59,442 bases of DNA from Bacillus sp. SM2101 (GTDB lineage: Bacteria > Bacillota > Bacilli > Bacillales > SM2101). Positions 8,938-18,508 of this stretch are shown piece after piece; the first letter of the stretch is position 1; every line of letters starts with the position of its first letter. The stretch lies in the NCBI RefSeq assembly GCF_018588585.1, contig NZ_JAEUFG010000025.1:1-59442 (forward strand), given 5' to 3'. The position numbers and the translations under genes were made by a program. A model generated the notes under the pieces. The model was given only the letters and a program-made list of their open reading frames with translations. It was not told where the DNA came from and ran no database searches.

Positions 8938-10368
8938 ATGAACTTTGAAACGGTAATAGGGCTTGAAGTCCACGTAGAACTAAAGACAAAATCAAAAATC
9001 TTTTCAAGTAGTCCGACTGATTTTGGTGCCCCCCCAAATACGCAAACGAGTGTAATTGACCTTGGTTACCCGGGTGTGCTACCTGTGTTGAATAAGCAGG
9101 CAGTCGAATTTGGAATGAAGGCAGCCATGGCACTAAATTGTGAAGTAGCAACACATACTAAATTTGACCGTAAAAATTATTTTTATCCGGATAATCCAAA
9201 GGCTTACCAAATCTCTCAATTTGACAAACCAATAGGAGAAAACGGTTGGATTGAAATAGAAGTAAACGGTCAAAAGAAAAAAATTGGCATTACCCGCTTG
9301 CATTTAGAAGAAGATGCAGGAAAATTAACACACTCTGGGGGCGGCTATTCATTAGTTGATTTCAACCGTCAAGGAACGCCACTTGTAGAGATTGTTTCAG
9401 AACCAGATATTCGTACACCTGAGGAAGCATATGCATATTTAGAAAAACTAAAATCCATTATTCAATTTACTGGAGTGTCAGATTGTAAAATGGAAGAAGG
9501 CTCACTGCGCTGTGATGCTAATATTTCTTTGAGACCAATTGGGCAGAAAGAATTTGGTACGAAGACAGAACTGAAAAACTTAAACTCATTTGCTTTTGTT
9601 CAAAAGGGTCTTGAATTTGAAGAAAGACGCCAAGAAGCAGTGTTACGTTCTGGTGGAATTATTGAGCAAGAAACACGTAGATATGATGAAACAAGTAAAA
9701 AGACGTTGCTCATGCGCGTCAAAGAAGGTTCTGATGACTATCGTTATTTTCCTGAACCAGATTTAGTTGCTTTACATATTGATGACGAATGGAAGGAACG
9801 CGTACGTTCTGAAATTCCAGAGCTCCCAGATCAAAGGCAAAAAAGATATGTAGAAGAACTTGGGTTACCTGCCTATGATGCACAAGTACTTACGCTAACT
9901 AAGGAAATGTCTGACTTTTTCGAAGCTACCGTTAACCACGGCTCGGACGCTAAGCTTGCTTCAAACTGGATGATGGGTGAAATATCCGCCTATTTAAATG
10001 CTAATCAGCAAGAAATCACTGATATAGCTATTTCCCCTGAAGGGTTAGCAAGCATGATCAAACTAATAGAAAACGGTACAATTTCATCTAAAATTGCTAA
10101 AAAAGTCGTTAAAGAGCTTATCGAAAAGGGTGGAGACGCTGAGAAAATCGTTAAAGAAAAGGGCCTCGTTCAAATCTCTGATCCAGCCCAGCTTACTCCT
10201 ATTGTTGTTGAAGTGCTTGATGCAAATCCACAATCAGTTGAGGACTTCAAAAGCGGAAAAGAAAAAGCCATTGGCTTCTTAGTTGGACAAATTATGAAAA
10301 AAACAAAAGGTCAAGCGAATCCACCAATGGTCAACAAACTGTTGATGGAAGAAATAAAAAAGAAATAA
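8938..10368 (+). CDS. gatB: Asp/Glu-tRNA(Asn/Gln) amidotransferase subunit B
   Basis: A 476-residue subunit that binds the mischarged tRNA, phosphorylates its side chain with ATP and amidates it with ammonia from GatA. Hallmarks: [20 protein letters not shown] at the N-terminus, [42 protein letters not shown], and the C-terminal YqeY-like tail domain ending [19 protein letters not shown]. It follows gatA by 14 bp with an SD GGGGTGAG. It ends the operon before a strong terminator. Confidence 0.97.
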   Translation: MNFETVIGLEVHVELKTKSKIFSSSPTDFGAPPNTQTSVIDLGYPGVLPVLNKQAVEFGMKAAMALNCEVATHTKFDRKNYFYPDNPKAYQISQFDKPIGENGWIEIEVNGQKKKIGITRLHLEEDAGKLTHSGGGYSLVDFNRQGTPLVEIVSEPDIRTPEEAYAYLEKLKSIIQFTGVSDCKMEEGSLRCDANISLRPIGQKEFGTKTELKNLNSFAFVQKGLEFEERRQEAVLRSGGIIEQETRRYDETSKKTLLMRVKEGSDDYRYFPEPDLVALHIDDEWKERVRSEIPELPDQRQKRYVEELGLPAYDAQVLTLTKEMSDFFEATVNHGSDAKLASNWMMGEISAYLNANQQEITDIAISPEGLASMIKLIENGTISSKIAKKVVKELIEKGGDAEKIVKEKGLVQISDPAQLTPIVVEVLDANPQSVEDFKSGKEKAIGFLVGQIMKKTKGQANPPMVNKLLMEEIKKK

Positions 10369-10384
10369 GAAATAAGATATTACT

Positions 10385-10422
10385 AACACTCTTCAACTAA
10401 TGCTTGAAGAGTGTTGTTTTGT
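10385..10422 (+). terminator. Intrinsic terminator of gatCAB
   Basis: AACACTCTTCA (10385-10395) pairs with TTGAAGAGTGTT (10404-10415), followed by GTTTTGTT. Confidence 0.85.
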
Positions 10423-10492
10423 TATAATAGGATTTATGTGGAAAAATATGTATGTTAGATGAGGAGTTTACATTAGTAAGGGGGAGAATCAG

Positions 10493-11380
10493 TTGATGTT
10501 TAATACGATTCCATTTCTAAAGGATGCTAAAAATGCAAAATTAATTCATGAAGGCTTTTCTGAAGATGAAAAATGGAAAATTGATGAATGTTATTTATTG
10601 AGATTCTATCCTAAGAGCAATATAGAAACTTTGACTTGGCAAGCTAATTTAATCGAGCAAGCATATGAGTCTGGTTGTCAGGTTCCAAATGTATATGATT
10701 TAGGTGTATGGGAAGAAATACCTTATATGATTGTTGATTATGTAAAAGGTAAAAATGCAGAATTGATGATGGATAAGTTATCAGAAGATGAGCAGTATGA
10801 ACTTGGTAAGGAAGTGGGGGAGCTGCTTACTAAATTACATGCTGTACCTATTGCTGAGTCTTCAGTATGTTGGGAAGAGCTTTGGACAAAACGTGTTGAA
10901 CGACTTTCACCACAATATAAAGAGATTTTTCAAAGTTCGTCAAGACACCTTTCAGTTCTGGACTTTATTAAGGACAATCTAGTATTAATGGCTAATCGCC
11001 CTGTTGCTATTCAACATTACGATTTACATCCTGCAAATATAATCGTTAAGCACAAAAAGCTTGTTGGTATGATTGATTTGCAGAAAATCACTATTGCTGA
11101 CCCTTATCATGAATTTTATAAAATGGAGTATTTCACAACACCTATTAGTCAAGCATACGCTCGTGGTATCATCGATGGCTATCATCAGGATGGTGTGCCA
11201 ACATTATTTTGGCAACTTCATCGTTTATATGCAGCGATACATATTATTTCTGCTGAAGTATGGGGACATCAGGTTGCTTTAGATCAAAAGGATAAATTTA
11301 TGCGCCATACACTTAGAACGCTAGATGAATGGGACGATTTCAAAAGAGAGATTCCTAGTTGGTATAATAGCAATCATTAA
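10493..11380 (+). CDS. APH-fold phosphotransferase
   Basis: A 295-residue member of the aminoglycoside phosphotransferase family. The catalytic loop is HYDLHPAN (H175, D177, N182), with Tyr where Gly is usual, and the second metal ligand lies in GMIDLQKITIADPYHEF. An N-terminal GFSEDEKWKID strand and AELMMDK hinge are consistent with the fold. The substrate is not deducible. The first codon is TTG at 10493 with ATG immediately after at 10496; AAGGGGGA sits 7 bp upstream. It is the first gene of the accessory stretch between gatB and dgkB. Confidence 0.82.
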   Translation: MMFNTIPFLKDAKNAKLIHEGFSEDEKWKIDECYLLRFYPKSNIETLTWQANLIEQAYESGCQVPNVYDLGVWEEIPYMIVDYVKGKNAELMMDKLSEDEQYELGKEVGELLTKLHAVPIAESSVCWEELWTKRVERLSPQYKEIFQSSSRHLSVLDFIKDNLVLMANRPVAIQHYDLHPANIIVKHKKLVGMIDLQKITIADPYHEFYKMEYFTTPISQAYARGIIDGYHQDGVPTLFWQLHRLYAAIHIISAEVWGHQVALDQKDKFMRHTLRTLDEWDDFKREIPSWYNSNH

Positions 11381-11847
11381 AGAGATTAATAATGATATAT
11401 TAGGTAGTTTAGTTATATTTTTTTGCATGTTTAATTAACATGAACATCAAAACTAACTTGTTTAATACATTCTCTTCGTAATTACACATATACAAATATC
11501 CGTAACTTCTAATTTACGTGTTTAGTACTTTTAAGGAGCGCTGTTTTACATACAGTTGTTTCTTTCCATACTTATAAACTATCTTTCGAGATACCTTGTC
11601 AACTTTCTGAATTTAAGAGTCCGGTTACAAAGGCTGTTTTCGCTTGTTTATTGCTTTTCGTTCTTAGATATATGAACGTACATCTAGCGTTTCTTTTCTA
11701 TTTTTACAATTGTTGAGGTTTCATAAAACTCAAACAACAAATTTTACGAAACGACCCTTAATAAAAGTGTCTATGATAAACATGAAATCTGCTTGGGGAT
11801 AATAAAATGTATTATCAAATAGTCCTTTAAAGGAGGCTACGATTAAA
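11381..11847. other. Intergenic, holds one MITE-like copy
   Basis: Apart from the repeat copy at 11632-11757 I see nothing in this gap; no small ORF with a ribosome binding site is visible. Confidence 0.5.
11632..11757 (+). repeat. MITE-like element copy
   Basis: The left terminus is GGCTGTTTTCGC with TTTATTGCTTTTCGTT, and the right terminus ACAAATTTTACGAAACGACCC is the inverted repeat. The central GTACATCTAGCGTTTCTTTTCTA matches other copies with a small deletion. Flanks GTTACAAA and TTAATAAA agree at only 5 of 8 positions. Confidence 0.8.
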
Positions 11848-12345
11848 TTGGATCAAAAAGAAGTTTTATTAGAACAAATGATAACTTGTCATGAGCAAAA
11901 GAATTGGTTTGTACCACTTACTGTTGCCCTTGAAGGGGTTTCAGCGGATCAGGCTATGTGGAAAGAAGGGGACAGCAACTCCATATGGGAAATAGTTAAC
12001 CATTTAACTTTTTGGAATGAGCGATATTTGAAGTTTTTTAAGGGAGGTCCACTACCTCAAGGTAAAGTCGTTAATGATGATACGTTTGATTTGTCTAAGG
12101 TGAATGATTCTAACGAAGAATGGGTAACTGCCGTATCTCATCTTTGTAACATTATGTCTGAATGGATAGCTGTCGTGAAAGAAAGTGATCAAGATAAACT
12201 TTATAGCATAGCGCATATTGAGTATGGTACATCATGGTCTTCAATGATTGCTAACTTTAATACTCATAATGCATATCATATTGGCCAAATTGTTCAAATA
12301 CGAAAGATACAAGGGATATGGGATTCATCAGCTGGAGTCAACTAA
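11848..12345 (+). CDS. DinB-family protein
   Basis: A 165-residue four-helix-bundle protein of the DinB/YfiT superfamily. Three metal-binding histidines are suggested by IVNHLTFWNERYLKFF and by the C-terminal HNAYHIGQIVQIRKIQG. Some members are bacillithiol- or mycothiol-dependent transferases, others have no known activity, so none is assigned. The start is TTG at 11848 behind AGGAGG (11831-11836). It is monocistronic. Confidence 0.82.
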   Translation: MDQKEVLLEQMITCHEQKNWFVPLTVALEGVSADQAMWKEGDSNSIWEIVNHLTFWNERYLKFFKGGPLPQGKVVNDDTFDLSKVNDSNEEWVTAVSHLCNIMSEWIAVVKESDQDKLYSIAHIEYGTSWSSMIANFNTHNAYHIGQIVQIRKIQGIWDSSAGVN

Positions 12346-12391
12346 ATCTCTAAAATTAAGCTGTTCTCATTTACACCTTTTGTTAAGGTAG

Positions 12392-12595
12392 TTATGTGAT
12401 AATGGAAAATGTTGTTATTTGTAAGGGTGGAAAACAGCTAAACTTTGTGGCAGTAGGTCTAAAATCAGTATCTCCATAAAAATGGTAAGAGTGCCAAAAT
12501 GTCGACGCTGATACATAACCACTATCTGCATAAAGATTAGCTGTTTTTATATTGGAACTGGGAATGTAAATTTCTTTGAAAGTTACTAATGCCAT
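12392..12595 (-). pseudogene. Possible gene fragment (VOC-like N-terminus)
   Basis: An open frame starting MALVTFKEIYIPSSNIKTA resembles the first strand of vicinal-oxygen-chelate (glyoxalase-fold) proteins, but the rest does not follow the family and no ribosome binding site is visible. It may be a decayed remnant downstream of ctaB or a chance frame. Confidence 0.2.
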
Positions 12596-12609
12596 CTTCA
12601 ATATATGTT

Positions 12610-13527
12610 TTACAAGTCAAACAAAATTCCCATGAGAGAATAGATGATTACAGTTGAAAATAAGATAGTCATATGGAAAAGAGAAAATATAAACATTGAC
12701 TTTGCCCATTTTTCCGAATCCATTCTTTTATAACCATAAATACTTAAAACAAGCCATGAAATACTTAACAGAAGTGCCACGAGCATTAACCCGGTGCTTA
12801 AAGATACGAAAAGAAAACTAATTAAAATTAATACAACTAAGTAGACATTTGTTTGTATATATGTTCTTTTAACTCCTTTGATTACTGGAAGCATTGGAAC
12901 ATTTGCAGCTTGATATTCACTGTGTTTCCGAATAGCAATAGCATAGAAGTGAGGCATTTGCCAAATAACTGTAATGACAAAAAGACCGAGAATGGCAGGG
13001 TGTGTAACATCTGGATAAATAGCAGCCCAACCTATAAGTGGAGGCATTGCTCCAGAAATACTTCCAATTTCTGTATTGTAAATTGTTCTTCTTTTGCTCC
13101 ACATCGTATAAGGGACAACATAAAAAAACAAGCCCAAAAACCCGAGAAGTGCTGCTAAAGGAGTCGCTAATGATAATATTATTATTCCAATGATGGACAT
13201 GAAGCTACCTAGCCATAGAACGGTCTTAGGCTGTATTTCTCCTGTCACAGTGGGTCTGTTTTTTGTTCTTTCCATTATTGAATCAATATCTCTGTCATAC
13301 AAGTTATTAAAAGCTCCAGCTGCACCCATTACTAAAATAGAACCGATGGTAGCATAAATTATTTCAGGTATTTTCTCAATGAGATTCAATTGATACGTAT
13401 ATAAAGCCAATGTCAACCCAGCAAACATAGGAAACAGATTGGATTTAATGATCCCAGTCTTAACAGTTTGCGCTAAAATTTCCGATAATGTACGCTTTGA
13501 CATTGTTAAGTTTTCTTCCTTATTCAT
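12610..13527 (-). CDS. ctaB: Protoheme IX farnesyltransferase (heme O synthase)
   Basis: A 305-residue UbiA-superfamily membrane prenyltransferase that adds a farnesyl group to heme B to make heme O for cytochrome oxidases. The first Asp-rich motif NNLYDRDID is followed by the conserved RTKNRPTVTGEI; the second polar region is near MLPVIKGVKRTYIQ, with about nine membrane segments. The start ATG 13527 has AGAGGG upstream. Here it stands alone, whereas the B. subtilis gene lies in the cta oxidase cluster, so it may be an extra copy. Confidence 0.93.
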   Translation of the reverse strand: MNKEENLTMSKRTLSEILAQTVKTGIIKSNLFPMFAGLTLALYTYQLNLIEKIPEIIYATIGSILVMGAAGAFNNLYDRDIDSIMERTKNRPTVTGEIQPKTVLWLGSFMSIIGIIILSLATPLAALLGFLGLFFYVVPYTMWSKRRTIYNTEIGSISGAMPPLIGWAAIYPDVTHPAILGLFVITVIWQMPHFYAIAIRKHSEYQAANVPMLPVIKGVKRTYIQTNVYLVVLILISFLFVSLSTGLMLVALLLSISWLVLSIYGYKRMDSEKWAKSMFIFSLFHMTILFSTVIIYSLMGILFDL

Positions 13528-13725
13528 GATGACCCTCTTCTCTTTGGACTAGATGATCTGAATGTTTATTACTATACTCGAGAATAACATGATTGATGTT
13601 GATCTACAAAATTAAAAGCTTACATTTTACATTTCATATTGAATTTACAAACTAATTGGTATGTTTGTCAAGAGAAGGGAGTTATAACTTATCTATTTGA
13701 AAAATGGTTATGTTATGCAATGTTA

Positions 13726-14058
13726 TCATTTTGCAAGAGTGTACTCTGCTGGTGAAAAAATTACGATGACGGTAAGGTCTTTTTTTATGTCATAAAATTG
13801 ATGTTTCACATTTTTCTCTACAAATACAAAAGATCCGTCCTTAACTGTAAAGTGATTCTCACCGACGAACATTTGTGATTCACCACTTATGATAAAATAA
13901 AGCTCATCCTCTGTATGTGGTTGTTGAGTATCAATCTCACCAGCTTTTAGCTCATATATACCTACACTCATTGAAGAGGTATTAAAAAACTCATTATATG
14001 AGTGTTCTGAGCCTTTGAATTTATTCATCAGCTCCTGTAGGTTAAATATATTCTCCAT
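13726..14058 (-). CDS. Cupin-domain protein
   Basis: A 110-residue single cupin barrel. Motif 1 is PHTEDELYFIISGESQMFVG (metal ligands His and Glu) and motif 2 contains KNVKHQFYDI. The SD AAGGAG precedes ATG 14058. Small cupins serve as enzymes or sensors; nothing nearby indicates which. Confidence 0.85.
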   Translation of the reverse strand: MENIFNLQELMNKFKGSEHSYNEFFNTSSMSVGIYELKAGEIDTQQPHTEDELYFIISGESQMFVGENHFTVKDGSFVFVEKNVKHQFYDIKKDLTVIVIFSPAEYTLAK

Positions 14059-14230
14059 TTCGAATCAGCTCCTTATTAATAATTTATTATTCTGAATATT
14101 CTATAATATATTAATGAATTTTACAATTACATCTATATTTAAAATGAAAAACAAATATTAGAAGTTAGTTTGTTTTTCGTAATTGTTATTATTTGGGTTG
14201 TGAAAGGGGAGAATTCTACATTTTTGTAAA

Positions 14231-14782
14231 GGCTTTTTTCTAAATGGTATTAATTTGATAACAATAGCAACAAAGTTAAAAAAGCCTTAGAAATAGTTGT
14301 TTTCGCAATAATTGTTGCTTGTCGTAATAGAGCTAAATACGATTATAATTAACGTTCGTGGCATTTTTTCTATTTTTAAAGTCTATGTGCCCTCATAAAA
14401 CTCATCGTACTTCTCATTATTAATAACAATAGCAACAAAGTTAAAAAAGCCTTAGAAATCGTTGTTTTCGCAATAATTGTTGCTTGTCGTAATAGAGATA
14501 AATACGATTATAATTAACGTTCGTGGCATTTTTTCTATTTTTAAAATCTATGTGCGCTCATAAAATTCATCATACTGCCCATTTTTAATAACAATAGCCA
14601 CAAAGTTAAAAAAGCCTTAGCAATCGATGTTTTCGCATTAATTGTTGTTTGTCGTAAATTGAGCTAAATACGATTTTGATTAACGTTCGTGGCATTTTTT
14701 CTATTTTTAAAATCTATGTGCGCTCATAAAACTCATCATACTGCCTATTTTAAATTACAATATCAACAAAGTTAAAAAAGCC
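14231..14782 (+). repeat. Tandem array of the MITE-like element (three full units plus a short one)
   Basis: AAAGCCTTAG recurs at 14281, 14446, 14611 and 14777, giving three units of 165, 165 and 166 bp preceded by a 60-bp truncated unit (GGCTTTTTTCTAAATG at 14231). Each unit has TTGTTGCTTGTCGTAA, GTTCGTGGCATTTTTTCTA and AACAAAGTTAAAAAAGCC in order. The entire array is bordered by TTTGTAAA (14223-14230) and TTAGTAAA (14783-14790), 7 of 8 identical, so it behaves as a single insertion. No ORF is present. Confidence 0.9.
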
Positions 14783-14874
14783 TTAGTAAATGTAATACAA
14801 TGTTAACGCGATCGATAAGAAATGATAATATAGTTTCTATCGTTCAACTTATAGGAATGGATGGAGGAAAATAA

Positions 14875-15213
14875 ATGAGCTTGCCAAATTGTCCGAAATG
14901 TAATTCACCATATACGTACGAAGATGGGATTCTACTAGTGTGCCCAGAATGTGCTCATGAGTGGAGTTCTGAGGGAGACGTCGAAAATAATGAAGATCAG
15001 AAGGTGATTAAAGATTCGAATGGGAATGTCTTGAAAAACGGTGATTCTATAACAGTCATTAAAGACCTTAAAGTTAAAGGTAGCTCATTAGTCGTAAAGA
15101 TGGGGACCAAAGTAAAGAACATTCGTCTAGTTGAAGGAGATCATGATATTGATTGTAAAATTGATGGCCTTGGGGCTATGAAGTTAAAATCAGAATTTGT
15201 TAAAAAGGTATAG
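14875..15213 (+). CDS. yjdM: Zinc-ribbon protein YjdM (PhnA family)
   Basis: A 112-residue protein with an N-terminal zinc ribbon, [13 protein letters not shown] and CPECAHEW, followed by an SH3-like domain with [20 protein letters not shown]. Despite the older name PhnA (alkylphosphonate uptake), the family has no proven role in phosphonate use. The SD GGAGG precedes ATG 14875. It lies directly after the repeat array and converges on the DUF817 gene across a shared terminator. Confidence 0.92.
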   Translation: MSLPNCPKCNSPYTYEDGILLVCPECAHEWSSEGDVENNEDQKVIKDSNGNVLKNGDSITVIKDLKVKGSSLVVKMGTKVKNIRLVEGDHDIDCKIDGLGAMKLKSEFVKKV

Positions 15214-15296
15214 TGACACACAGCAGCAATATTGAAAATTACATAAACATTCAGGTATATGATGTGGCTGTTAAAATGGAGACAAGTTATTAAAAA

Positions 15297-15333
15297 AAGA
15301 GAAGGAAACTCCAAGTGGAGTTTTCTTCTCTTT
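15297..15333. terminator. Bidirectional intrinsic terminator
   Basis: AAAGAGAAGGAAACTCC pairs with GGAGTTTTCTTCTCTTT with one bulge around AAGT, with A-rich and T-rich flanks. It serves the converging yjdM and DUF817 genes. Confidence 0.85.
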
Positions 15334-16117
15334 AAATGGATATTTCACTTGACGGCTTCCTGTTGTTTTTTACATGTTTAAGCTCAGCAACTATCATGAA
15401 GCTGACAATAACAAGTAGGAGCCAAGAGCTGATTTTTCCAATATGCACAATCTCCCATGTCTGTTCTTGATTCGGATACGCCCATGCACCAAAAAAGGTA
15501 GCGATATTCTCTGCAATCCAAATAAAAAATCCTATTAGGATAAAAGAAAGTGCTAGAGGCATTTGATAAATTGTTTTGTTAACCGTAAAGGATACGAATG
15601 TTTTAAGGAAAACAAAGAGAATTGTAAGCTTTAATACCCAGCGAACATCAAAGATGAAGTGATGTGTGTAAAAATTAAAATAGATTGCAGCTCCTAAAAT
15701 GATTACAATCCATGAAGGAGGCCAACTGTTCAATTTTAAATCAAATCTTCTCCATGCCTGACACATATAACTAGCTACACTTGCATACATAAACCCGCTA
15801 TACAGAGGAACACCGTATATTTTTGTAACTGCGTTCTCAGGGTAAGACCATGATCCCATATGAACCATATATAACTCAAGAGCAAGTCCAATTAAATGGA
15901 AAACAAAAATAACTTTAACTTCATCTGCAGTTTCATACTTAAATATTACTAATAAAATTTGAGTTATTACGCAAATGAGCAGTATAAGGTCATATCGAGC
16001 AATAAAGGGAATTTCAATAAATTTTGTAAGTGCAAGGGAAAGAAAAATAATAACGGGAAAGACGCAGGACCGTGCCTGTTCAAAACCAAAATAGAAAAAG
16101 TTACGTAAATGTTTCAT
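15332..16117 (-). CDS. DUF817 integral membrane protein
   Basis: A 261-residue protein with about eight membrane-spanning segments. Typical DUF817 features are FEQARSCVFP near the N-terminus, GSWSYPENAVTKIYGVPLYS and GAWAYPNQEQTWEIVHIGKI near the C-terminus. No biochemical function is established for the family. It is monocistronic, converging on yjdM. The start ATG 16117 has GAGGTGC upstream. Confidence 0.85.
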   Translation of the reverse strand: MKHLRNFFYFGFEQARSCVFPVIIFLSLALTKFIEIPFIARYDLILLICVITQILLVIFKYETADEVKVIFVFHLIGLALELYMVHMGSWSYPENAVTKIYGVPLYSGFMYASVASYMCQAWRRFDLKLNSWPPSWIVIILGAAIYFNFYTHHFIFDVRWVLKLTILFVFLKTFVSFTVNKTIYQMPLALSFILIGFFIWIAENIATFFGAWAYPNQEQTWEIVHIGKISSWLLLVIVSFMIVAELKHVKNNRKPSSEISI

Positions 16118-16574
16118 ATATAAAGCACCTCATAAAACCCCAGTAATATAGTTGTAAGTATGGGTGGAAATGAAAAAAAAATCTATAGTAATAATTGGTT
16201 ATATGTACTAATACTGGTTATTAATCGTAATAGTAGCATAGATGACTGCAAAGTACGATACACTAAGTAACAATTTAGTGAAGTTAAGTTAATTTCTAGT
16301 TAACTATCTATGCAAAAACGACAAGAAACAGCCCCGATTTTTTTCTTTAAAGGCTGTTTTCGCATTGATTGTTGTTTTTCGTACAACAAGAGTTCGTGAC
16401 AGCTTTTCCTTTGTACAACGAAGACTAACAATAAAGACGACTGTTTATGGTAATGATAACAATAGTTTACGAAAAGAGGCTTATATGGAGCTACGAATCG
16501 TTCTATGTAATGGTTATGTCGTAGGTGTGTGATTAAGAATAACGTAAATTGATGCGCAGGGAGTAACTTGTATG
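16118..16574. other. Intergenic, holds one MITE-like copy
   Basis: Between the DUF817 start and the NTF2-like gene there is only the repeat at 16352-16480; no gene or further regulatory site is supported. Confidence 0.5.
16352..16480 (+). repeat. MITE-like element copy
   Basis: The left end is GGCTGTTTTCGCATTGATTG, with AGAGTTCGTGACAGCTTTTCC in the middle and AACAATAGTTTACGAAAAGAGGC at the right end. The flanking bases do not form a convincing target duplication. Confidence 0.8.
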
Positions 16575-16955
16575 TTATTTCTCTATCTCAATGAATTCTC
16601 TAAGTAACTTCCAATTGTTTTCTTCTCGTCTCCAAATAAACATGCATTTCGCATATGCAGGTGAACCATTTATTATGCTAACCTTTGTGCCTAAAATGAT
16701 ATGTTCATCTCCATTATTACGTTCTGTAATAGAAAGGGGTTCCAATGTCATTTCAGTATTCTCATCATATTGTTGTAAGACTGCATTAATATCATAATTG
16801 TAGTCATATTGTTCGGGATGATTAAGGTTTGAATTTCCCCAAAACCCTATAAAATTTTTTGACAAATATTTTCTAATGTCATCTCCATTTTTACTTTTAA
16901 ATCCCTCATTCCAAGACTTATAATATCGGTCCAACACTTCTTGAATGGTATCCAT
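16575..16955 (-). CDS. NTF2-like / SnoaL-like protein
   Basis: A 126-residue cone-fold (NTF2-like) protein: helices IQEVLDRYYKSWNEGFKSKN and DIRKYLSKNFIGFWG, then strands ending CMFIWRREENNWKLLREFIE, the typical DUF4440/SnoaL pattern. The function is unknown; relatives are enzymes or ligand-binding proteins. AAGGAGGGAA precedes ATG 16955. Confidence 0.75.
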   Translation of the reverse strand: MDTIQEVLDRYYKSWNEGFKSKNGDDIRKYLSKNFIGFWGNSNLNHPEQYDYNYDINAVLQQYDENTEMTLEPLSITERNNGDEHIILGTKVSIINGSPAYAKCMFIWRREENNWKLLREFIEIEK

Positions 16956-17289
16956 AGCATTCCCTCCTTATAAAATGATACGTATTAAATTTCAATAAAG
17001 ACACTATTAATCCTTCAATAAATGTTCGACATGATATGTCAAGCTATACTTTCTCGTGCAACTGATGCTAGCTTTCGTGTCCGAGATTACTAGAAAAATG
17101 AATGGTCAATAAAAAGGGTTATATGATCATTTTGTTAATGTGCAGGAATTAAAACATCATGAATCGAAGCATATTTTATAGAGTAATATGCAATTTAATT
17201 GTAGGAAAAATAGGATTGGAAGTTGATAGACGTAAATGATCGTGTAATTTCGATTGTAACTAAGCTAAGCAGGTGTTAAGGAGGATAAG
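16956..17289. other. Intergenic, nothing recognised
   Basis: This is the promoter region between two divergent genes (NTF2-like and DinB-like). I see no clear operator, repeat or small gene. Confidence 0.4.
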
Positions 17290-17757
17290 ATGTGTAAAGA
17301 TTATATAATTAAGAAAAAATTAATGTTAACTGACTGGAGTCAGTCATTAAATAATATGAGAGAGGAATTATGGCTCAAGCCTATTAAAAAGGGGTCTTGG
17401 GCTACAGCTGACATTATCTCTCATTTCAAGTTATGGGATATATTTTTAATAGAGAATAGGCTCTGTTATTTAGTGAGAGGAGAAGCTTTTCCAAAAATAG
17501 AAGTTGATGTTGAAGGTATGAATAAAAAAGCTTCTGACTATGCTAGGTCGGGTATTTCAAAGAATGATTTAATAGGTGAATTTATTTTAGTTCGTAAAGA
17601 ATTGGTTTCTATAATAAATCATATTCCTGTAGAAAAATTTAATCAACCATGTAAAGGTAAAGAGCATTTAACTTTATGTGATTATCTTTCAAGCATGGTA
17701 GATCATGATATACATCATAAAAAACAAATTGATGATTTCTTAGCAATGTCGTTGTGA
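17290..17757 (+). CDS. DinB-family protein (second copy)
   Basis: A 155-residue DinB-superfamily protein with helices around WLKPIKKGSWATADIISHFK and a C-terminal SSMVDHDIHHKKQIDDFL that supplies the metal-binding His residues. It is distinct from the DinB protein at 11848. TAAGGAGG precedes ATG 17290. No substrate can be assigned. Confidence 0.8.
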   Translation: MCKDYIIKKKLMLTDWSQSLNNMREELWLKPIKKGSWATADIISHFKLWDIFLIENRLCYLVRGEAFPKIEVDVEGMNKKASDYARSGISKNDLIGEFILVRKELVSIINHIPVEKFNQPCKGKEHLTLCDYLSSMVDHDIHHKKQIDDFLAMSL

Positions 17758-17785
17758 AAAGCCTAGCTATTAGGATGGTTATATA

Positions 17786-17829
17786 AATCAATCAAATATA
17801 CCCCGATAAAAGAGTATATTTGATTGATT
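17786..17829. terminator. Bidirectional terminator
   Basis: AATCAATCAAATATA (17786-17800) pairs with TATATTTGATTGATT (17815-17829) around a 14-nt loop. It lies between the converging DinB and GNAT genes. It is AT-only, so possibly weak. Confidence 0.65.
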
Positions 17830-17832
17830 CTG

Positions 17833-18399
17833 CTAATCTTTTTTACTTAATCGATATTCATCCTCTAACATACTCATTATAATAGCATCATGGTATTGAT
17901 GATCGTAATATAGTCTGTCACGTTGTATACCCTCTTTTTTAAACCCCAATTTCTCATAAACATGTAATGCTCGTTTGTTAAACGAAAATACCTCCAGTTC
18001 GATACGATGAAGGTTTAATATTCCGAATCCGTATTCCAACATTAAGGAAATCGCTTCACTTCCATAACCTTTACCTTGATGTTGATCAGCATCTATAGCA
18101 ATGCGTATGCTAGCACTGCGGTTAATAGTATCAATATCCTGTAAGGCGATGTCACCGATTATGTCATCCGAAGCATTTAGTGCAATTAATAAAATAATTG
18201 ATGAAGAATCTCCGGATTTGCTCTCAATATAGCTATTAATTTCTTTTCGTGTATAACTCCTCTGTGTACCTGTTAGTCTTCTTGTTTCTGAGTTATATAG
18301 CATGCGGAAATATATTTCACTATCCTCTACATCCAATGAGCGTAAATAAACTTTATTTCCAGTTAAGAAGCGAACTGGGGGCTGTTGATTTGATGTCAT
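17833..18399 (-). CDS. GNAT acetyltransferase, RimJ/RimL type
   Basis: A 188-residue N-acetyltransferase with VYLRSLDVEDSEIYFRMLYN at the N-terminus, the acetyl-CoA loop QGKGYGSEA and HRIELEVFSFNKRALHVYEK followed by LGFKKEG. The family acetylates ribosomal protein N-termini, polyamines or small amines; the substrate here is open. It is divergent from the MocR-type regulator across 109 bp, so that regulator may control it (inference from the usual MocR layout). Confidence 0.87.
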   Translation of the reverse strand: MTSNQQPPVRFLTGNKVYLRSLDVEDSEIYFRMLYNSETRRLTGTQRSYTRKEINSYIESKSGDSSSIILLIALNASDDIIGDIALQDIDTINRSASIRIAIDADQHQGKGYGSEAISLMLEYGFGILNLHRIELEVFSFNKRALHVYEKLGFKKEGIQRDRLYYDHQYHDAIIMSMLEDEYRLSKKD

Positions 18400-18508
18400 A
18401 GTCTATTCCTCCTTGTTCATTTAGCAAGAGTATATCAGTAAATTGTATATATAAAAATGTGCAGTTTATAATAATTGAAAAGGACAGATGTGGAAGAAGG
18501 ATGATTAG

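Noticed and set aside
14231-14782. Array of small RNA genes or riboswitches
   Set aside because: The units have the termini of the dispersed element and a shared target duplication, which explains them without a function.
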